A stretch of 64,000 nt of DNA from Quercus robur (taxonomy: Eukaryota > Streptophyta > Magnoliopsida > Fagales > Fagaceae): assembly GCF_932294415.1 (NCBI RefSeq), contig NC_065535.1:69991362-70055361 (forward strand). The letters are read 5' to 3'. The notes below the pieces were generated by a model. It did no database searches. It was not told where the DNA came from and saw only the letters and a program-made list of their open reading frames with translations. Positions within the stretch are counted from its first letter, which is position 1; each line of letters starts with the position of its first letter. The translations under genes were made by a program, and so were the position numbers. Of this stretch, positions 58,041 to 64,000 are shown piece after piece.

Positions 58041-58175
58041 GGCGGCAAAAATTCAAAAGATTTGTGATATTACTCCTCACAGAAATCGGAAATTCCAATC
58101 AGATTTGAAACCTTAATCCAACATAGTTTTGGCTTTCTTGCCCCAAAAGGCTCAAACTGATATATAATACAAGTG
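58041..58175 (+). promoter_or_regulatory. B3-3 proximal promoter
   Basis: GGCGGCAAAA (58041-58050), CGGAAATTCCAATCAGATTT, and TATATAATACAAGTGCCATT from 58161. Confidence 0.65.
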
Positions 58176-58327
58176 CCATTACCATACATATATCACTTCC
58201 TTTCATTCCAATAAACACAAACCCTCTTCTGTAAACCTTTCTTTCTGCCATTACCGTTCATTGCTCTTCATTCCAAGAAACACAAACCCTCTGTAACCCT
58301 TTCTTTCTTTCTTTATTTCTCAGCATA

Positions 58328-59176
58328 ATGAAGGGTCTTCTAACTCTAAACCCAAGGCCCTGCACTTCAATCACTGAAGCCCTGAAGCCTAGGAGTGTGC
58401 CACAAATCAAGAAAACCCAAGAAGGAAAAGATGGCCAAAACAAAGAACTTGCATTGGAAATATTTGAGGCCAAGAAAGAAAATTTCGCAACTGATGAAGT
58501 TATTATTTCCTCTGCTTTTGAAAGTACAGGGAAAGAACCTATATTTTATAATTTTTTACCCATTCCTCAGAATGATCAACTCCAAGTCAGTCAAGGAAAC
58601 GTGTTTGTAACCAAAACCCATCATGAATATGCAGAGGTTTCAACAGAGTTGAAGTTGGGTTATGGTTCTTGCATAGCCAATAAGAGGAAAGCAAGTGAAA
58701 ACTTGGCCAATTTCTCTCTGTCATCTACAGCTTGTGGAATCAAAAGAATGAGACTTAATAGCCATAAAGTTGTAAAAGGAAAAGGGCCTAATGGTGTGTC
58801 ATTGGAGTTGAAGCTTGGCCTTGACCCTTGGGTTATCAAGAAGAGTATTCAGTTAAGTGATATTGGTCATTTGGCTAGGCTCTTGTTAGCAGCAGATCTG
58901 GTGAAGGGGCATATTTTGACACAATGGGATGCGAGGCGCATTGAAGGCATCAAGAACGGGGTACGAGTTGCTGTTTGGGATTGTGATACCAAGTTTGAAC
59001 ATCAATTGACCTTCAAACAGTGGCCAAGTAATGGGTGTTATGTCCTCAATGAAAAATGGACTACGGATTTTGTGTGGAGGAGGGGTCTGAAGAAAGGCGA
59101 TGAGATTGGACTTTATTGGGATCAAAGCAATTCAAGATTCAGTTTTAGCATTCTCAAGCGGGCTTCGAGCAATTAA
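58328..59176 (+). CDS. B3-domain DNA-binding protein (B3-3)
   Basis: Intronless, 282 aa, same architecture as B3-1: variable acidic/basic N-terminus, NKRK and IKRMR basic patches, LELKL (EAR-like) at about 159-163 and a B3 domain at about 169-278. KGDEIGLYW is intact. Differences from the other copies include IKKSIQLSD (Arg to Ser at the start of the domain) and TKFEHQL (Ser to Phe). The start ATG is shared by all four copies and is preceded by a CTTT-rich leader. Probable nuclear transcription regulator; DNA target unknown. Confidence 0.87.
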   Translation: MKGLLTLNPRPCTSITEALKPRSVPQIKKTQEGKDGQNKELALEIFEAKKENFATDEVIISSAFESTGKEPIFYNFLPIPQNDQLQVSQGNVFVTKTHHEYAEVSTELKLGYGSCIANKRKASENLANFSLSSTACGIKRMRLNSHKVVKGKGPNGVSLELKLGLDPWVIKKSIQLSDIGHLARLLLAADLVKGHILTQWDARRIEGIKNGVRVAVWDCDTKFEHQLTFKQWPSNGCYVLNEKWTTDFVWRRGLKKGDEIGLYWDQSNSRFSFSILKRASSN

Positions 59177-59937
59177 TCCTCTCTCTACTAGTTTTCTTTT
59201 GCAATTCATCTATGTTATAATAGAATTCTTTGCTAAGTGTCTAATATCTCGAGTATGGAAGCTTGAGACATTAACTTTTAAAATAGTTGTCTTTTTTTTT
59301 CCCTATGATATAAGTTGTACATCTTGGGGTATTACAGTTTAAAACAAATGGAGAATGGTGAATTACCTGTCCTATTTTTTGTACTTTTTTATTTTAATTT
59401 AGTTTAGACTCCTTTGTTCTTATCCTGTTGCCTGTTTGTCAGTTTTGGAAGCTATGGTTGTATCTGCTTAATTTTTGAACAATAGAATTAGCCTAGTGTG
59501 AAGCTTTTGTTTAGCATTGATTGAGTAAATTCCTATTTTTGTTTAAACATACCCCAGATGATTTGGAATTAAAATTTATAAAAAAAATAAAAATAAAAAA
59601 AAGGATGGTTGGGGTCATTAATTAGTTTTTACAACATGTTATTCCTTACAAATGTAGTCAATCTAAACATTTTTCTATCACAGTAAGAGTTGATGTCCAT
59701 TGTATCACTTGTTTTTTTTGCTTTTCTCATGTACCTCTCTCCTTATTTCTCATATGATCCTTTTCATCATAAGCTTCTTAAAGAGTGCTGGATTTGAACT
59801 TTTATGCAAATGATTTTTTTTTTTTTTTTTTTTTTTGAGAAAATTATGCAAATGATTTAAGATTTATAGTTTTGACATAATCTGCCAAATGGAGAAGAAA
59901 AGATGAATGTATTCATCTCTAAATGAGATTTTTACTA
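59177..59937. other. B3-3 3' flank
   Basis: Homologous to the 3' flanks of B3-2 and B3-4. Continues straight into an ARM remnant. No gene. Confidence 0.7.
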
Positions 59938-60197
59938 TAGTTGGGTGTACATGGGACATGGAGCGGGATATGGCTAGAGAATAGCTGTTGCTTCTGAGGG
60001 ATTGCTCAAGTTATAGTCTAAGAAATAAACAACCAAAGCATGAGCTTATTGAGGTAATGATGCAAGAAATTGAAGCAAAAGAGAACATGGATATGACAAC
60101 ACTAATAGAGATGGAAAAGTGGAATAATGGAAATTATAAGGAGAATAGAAAAGTTGGAGTTACGAAAAGATTTTTGTTATCCTTCTTGTGTGTTTAG
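59938..60197 (+). pseudogene. ARM-4: 3' remnant of exon 2
   Basis: Matches the last 80 or so codons of ARM-3 (LSVHGTWR ... ELLLLLRDCSSYSLRN ... QEIEAKENMDMTTLIEMEKWNNG). A small deletion after TGGAG and an in-frame TAG (AGAATAGCTG) break it. Everything upstream, including exon 1 and the promoter, is missing. Confidence 0.88.
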
Positions 60198-61483
60198 TAA
60201 GATGGATAGAAAAGTATAATGATAAAAATGAATATACATTTATTTTGTTTGGTTGAAATAAATATTTTTGGTAAGATTTTCATTATCCTTGTTGTTTATT
60301 AGTAAGATAAATAGAAAAGTAGAATGATAAAAGTGAATATACATTTATTTGGTTTGGTTGAAATAAAGATTTTTGTTATCCTTCTTGTATGTTTAGTAAA
60401 ATGAATAGTAATTTTTTTTTTTTAAGAAGAAAATGAATAGAAAAGTATAATGATAAAAATGAATGTACATTTATTTTGTTTGGTTAAAATAAAGAAATAA
60501 GAATTTTTATCAATTATTATTATAATTATTTTAATAATTAATTTAGAAATTAACTATAATATTAAAAAATAGAATGAATGGTAAAAAGTAACAATGTTGA
60601 ATATAAATAACTTCAAAATTTTAGATAGTTTCAAGCGCAATTTCATTGACAACATATATAAAAATAATAAAACATGAACAAATAATTTTAATTATAATTA
60701 TAATTTTAAGAACAAGCATAATTTCATAAGCAAAAATAATAGTTCCAAGTTTTAAATTTCTATATCAGAAAATTAATTAAAAACTCAACTAAAATTAATA
60801 TTTAAAAAAAGAATAAATAATGAATTATAAAGAAATAAAAGAAAAAAATCTACATCAATAGCACTTTCATTTATTTGCTGCAAAGTCTATACACATGTGC
60901 GGATGTTCCTATGTGGAAAAGATCCACATCCTCAACCTTCATTTTTATTGTTATCTCTATCTTTCTAGATTCTCATATTAGGGATTTTGAAATTTGATTT
61001 GGTGAAGAACCCGTTATGAAATGGGTCAACTATTGGAGTTTCAAATATCCTAATGGTTCATAAGTTTTCTTAGATGTAAAAATAAATTTTAAATTTTTCA
61101 TGTTACTTTAAAGATGTCATGTTATTACACCATTAGTCACGTAAGAATTGAAACTCAATAATGTTCATTTTTTAAATTTTAGATACCAATAATGTTCACT
61201 TGAAACTTGAGGAACTAAAAACACTAACTTAACACTAATGTAATTTGGCTTTCCTTTACAAATGATTTTTATTTTACTTCTATTTTTGTTTTCCTCCTTA
61301 ATCCCTCATATATGTCTATTAACTCCATATTTATGGGTTCTTGACCATATGTGATGTCCCCTTTCATCTATTTGTTGCACAAGTGAAAAGGGAAAAACAA
61401 AAATAAATAATAAAATAAAATAAAATAAAACCAATCCTTATATGTTCGACCACAACATAAAAAGACCTCATTGGTACAACATA
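60198..61483. other. Spacer between ARM-4 and B3-4
   Basis: Begins with repeated TTTTGTTATCCTTCTTG / GTTTGGTTGAAATAAA units like those after ARM-3 but expanded to about four copies, then the common B3 upstream spacer. No gene. Confidence 0.7.
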
Positions 61484-61618
61484 GGCGGCAAAAATTCAAA
61501 GGATTTCTGATGTTACTCCTCACAGCAATCGGAAATTCCAATCAGATTTGAAACCTAAATCCTTCATAGTTTTGGATTTCTTGCCCCAAAAGCCTCAAAC
61601 GGATATATAATATAAGTG
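61484..61618 (+). promoter_or_regulatory. B3-4 proximal promoter
   Basis: GGCGGCAAAA (61484-61493), CGGAAATTCCAATCAGATTT, GGATTTCTTGCC and TATATAATATAAGTGCC from 61604. Confidence 0.65.
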
Positions 61619-61780
61619 CCATTACCCCTTACATATATCACTTCCTTTCATTCCAAGAAACACAAACCCTCTTCTGTAAATCTTTCTTTCTGCCATTACC
61701 GTTTACTTGTTGCTCTTCATTCCAAGAAACACAAACCCTCCGTAACCCTTTCTTTCTTTCTTTCTTTATTTCTCAGCATA

Positions 61781-62638
61781 ATGAAGGGTCTTCTAACTCT
61801 AAGCCTAAGACCCTGCATTTCAATCACTGAAGCCATGAAGCCTACATGTGTGCAACAAACCAAGAAAACCCAAGAAGGAAAAGATGGCCAAAACAGAGAA
61901 CTTACATTGGAAATCTTTGTGGTGAAGAAAGAAAATTCTTCAACTGATAAGGTTATTATTTCTTCTGCTTCTGAAAGTACAGAGAAAAAACCTATCTTTT
62001 TTAATTTTATACCCATTCGGGCCATTCCTGAGAATGATCAACTCCAAGTCTATCAAGAAAATGTGCTTGTAACCAAAACCTATCATGAATCTGAAGAGGT
62101 TTCAACAGAGTTGAAGTTGGGTTATGGTTCTTGCATAGCCAATAAGAGGAAAGCACGTGAAAATTTGGCCAATTTCTCTCTGTCATCTACAGCTTGTGGA
62201 ATCAAAAGAATGAGACTTAGTAGCCATAAAGTTGAAAAAGGAAAAGGGCCTAATGGTGTGTCATTGGAGTTGAAGCTTGGCCTTGAACCTTGGGTTATCA
62301 AGAAGAGGATTCAGTTAAGTGATATAGGTCATTTGGCTAGGCTCTTGTTAGCAGCAGATCTGGTGAAGAGGCATATTTTGCCACAATGGGATGCGAGGCG
62401 CATTGAAGGCATCAAGAATGGGGTACGAGTTGCTGTTTGGGATTGTGATACCAAGTCTAAACATCAGTTGATCTTCAAACAATGGCCAAGTAATGGGTGT
62501 TATGTCCTCAATGAAAAATGGACTACGGATTTTGTGTGGAGGAGGGGTCTGAAGAAAGGTGATGAGATTGGACTTTATTGGGATCAAAGCAATTCAAGAT
62601 TCAATTTTAGCATTCTCAAGCGGGCTTCAAGCAATTAA
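61781..62638 (+). CDS. B3-domain DNA-binding protein (B3-4)
   Basis: Intronless, 285 aa. The frame is open 55 codons further upstream, but that part corresponds to the 5' leader of the other copies, and the ATG at 61781 (MKGLLTLSLRP) is the conserved start. The N-terminal half is the most divergent of the four and has a short insertion (IPIRAIPEN). The EAR-like LELKL and B3 domain follow (PWVIKKRIQLSDIGHLARLLL to FNFSILKRA), with KGDEIGLYW intact. Of the four, its domain is nearest to the consensus of the set, so it is a good candidate for a functional copy. Likely role: nuclear DNA-binding regulator, perhaps repressor. Confidence 0.88.
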   Translation: MKGLLTLSLRPCISITEAMKPTCVQQTKKTQEGKDGQNRELTLEIFVVKKENSSTDKVIISSASESTEKKPIFFNFIPIRAIPENDQLQVYQENVLVTKTYHESEEVSTELKLGYGSCIANKRKARENLANFSLSSTACGIKRMRLSSHKVEKGKGPNGVSLELKLGLEPWVIKKRIQLSDIGHLARLLLAADLVKRHILPQWDARRIEGIKNGVRVAVWDCDTKSKHQLIFKQWPSNGCYVLNEKWTTDFVWRRGLKKGDEIGLYWDQSNSRFNFSILKRASSN

Positions 62639-64000
62639 TCCTCTCTCCACTAGTTTTCTCTTTGCAATTCATCTATGTTATAATAGAATTCTTTGCCAAG
62701 TGTCTAATATCTCGGGTGTGGAAGCTTGAGACGTTGAAACTTTCAAGATAGTTTGTTTTTTTATTTTATTTTCCCTATGATATTGCTTGTACATCTTGGG
62801 GGTATTACAGTTTAGGACAAATGGAGAATGGTGAATTACCTATTCCATTCTTTTTATTTTTTTTTTTTTTAATGCAATTTCGACTCCTTTGTTCTTATCC
62901 TATTGCCTGTTGGTCAACTTTGAAAGCTGTGTGGTAGTGTCTGCTTAATTTCTGAAAAATAGAATTAGCCTAGTGTGAAGCTTTTGTTTAGCTTTGATTG
63001 AGTAAACTCCTATTTTTGTTTAAACATACCCTAGATGGTTTGGAATTAAATTTTTTTTTTTTTTTAAAAGATGGTTGGGGTCACTAATTAGTTTTTACAT
63101 CGTGTTATTCCTTACAAATGCAGTCAGTCTAAATATTTTTCTATCACAGTAACCGAGTTGATGTCCATTGTATCACTTGCTTTGCTTTTCTTATGTACAT
63201 CTCTCCTTATTTCTCAAATAATCCTTTTCGTCATAAGCTTCTTAAAGAGTGCTGGATTTGAACTGTTATGCAACTGATTTAAGATTCATAGTTTAGACAT
63301 TATCTACAAAATGGAGAAGAGAAGATGAAGTATTCATCTCTAAATGAGATTTCTACTTGAGTAAGGCATGTGGAATTTATTTCTTCCCGCATGTTTAGTG
63401 AATTGAAACATTTAAGCATATTCTTAAGGTGAAATCTTCTCCTAGAAAGTTCCACTATAGATTATTCTAAAAGATGCCAAGGGTTGCTGCTTGCATGCAA
63501 TCTGGCACCATGGGCTTGATTGTGAAACTTTTACTGTTCATTTAATTCTCTCCATGTCTTTAGCAAATCACCAAGTTTGACTCGTGTGTGCAATTTTGAT
63601 ATGTTAATAACTATAACAAACACACACTTTTGGCTGTGTTAAATGTGCTTGGGGCCTATGTCTGCACATTCATTGGCACTCAGTCTATGGCTACATACAC
63701 GTACACGGATCTTGTCAATCGAAGGCCGGAACACAACAATATCTTGATCTTGTATTAGGTTTGTTAACATAATATTATCTTCTATCTTTCTGACTACGTT
63801 ATTTGTGAGCAAGGACAAGTTTCTTGTCAACCAAAAACTCCAAAATATAAATGAAATGTCATCAATTTGTACAAATCCAGATTCCCAACTAGACCCGCAA
63901 TGACATGGAAACAAAAAACAAATAATAGTCTATGGTCATAATTTCAGTAACAAGTGCATTCAAGCTTCATGCATTAATAATCTATCATGTTTCATATCAG
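62639..64000. other. B3-4 3' flank and unassigned DNA
   Basis: To about 63345 it matches the other B3 3' flanks (CATCGTGTTATTCCTTACAAATGCAGTC). After GAGTAAGGCATGTGG it is unique. A 91-codon antisense ORF at 63639-63914 has no recognisable motif and is not annotated. Confidence 0.6.

Noticed and set aside
61616..61780. 55-codon N-terminal extension of B3-4
   Set aside because: Aligns with untranslated leader and lacks an open counterpart in the other copies; the shared ATG is at 61781.
63639..63914. 91-codon antisense ORF
   Set aside because: No motif, no paralogue in the cluster and no promoter evidence.

Overview
The window is plant nuclear DNA: AT-rich, intron-containing genes, plant-specific families (CYP96-type P450s, plant B3 factors, ARM-repeat proteins), and dense plant transposons including nested, solo-LTR and MITE forms. 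A woody eudicot is likely. Several repeats look like types common in Fagales, but that is only an impression. No rRNA, tRNA gene, CRISPR or prokaryotic feature was seen.

Layout. 1-2211: 3' part of a decayed Ty1/copia element that interrupts a CYP96-like P450 pseudogene (2213-2981). 2982-5800: P450 3' flank carrying a 969-bp MULE with a 9-bp target duplication. 5821-20381: what looks like one very large non-autonomous CACTA element, filled by later insertions: a solo LTR (6973-7615), a non-autonomous Helitron (8692-11872), a complete recent Ty1/copia (12463-17640) and a MITE. 20720-21539: solo LTR with a perfect target duplication. 22520-23870: inverted-repeat element. 23885-26782: an RNase H-like fragment abutted by a 5'-truncated antisense LINE, which is fused to a second P450 fragment (26783-27081). 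27665-29876: two related solo LTRs. 30576-35892: two intact, convergent, intronless P450 genes. 35893-41258: intergenic, with a SINE and a Stowaway MITE.

41259-64000 is a tandem gene cluster of two families: a two-exon ARM-repeat protein and an intronless B3-domain DNA-binding protein. The apparent ancestral unit is an ARM gene followed by a B3 gene. Present state: ARM-1 intact; ARM-2 exon 1 only; B3-1 intact ORF; ARM-3 intact; B3-2 frameshifted near the N terminus; B3-3 intact; ARM-4 a 3' remnant; B3-4 intact. A 3.7-kb spacer is duplicated (43281-46950 and 49162-52890), and three small transposons are present in one copy and absent from the other.

The most unusual signal is that the proximal promoters of ARM-2 and ARM-3 are homologous to those of all four B3 genes: an E2F-like GGCGGCAAAA box, a shared block containing GGATTTCTTGCC, and a TATA box followed by AAGTGYCAYTAC or a close variant. 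ARM-1 lacks this module and has a different TATA promoter. The two unrelated families may therefore be co-regulated. B3 proteins carry an LxLxL (EAR-like) motif before the B3 domain, suggesting they act as repressors. The P450s are likely fatty-acid or alkane hydroxylases of the cuticle-wax type. No functional link between the P450 and ARM/B3 regions is visible.
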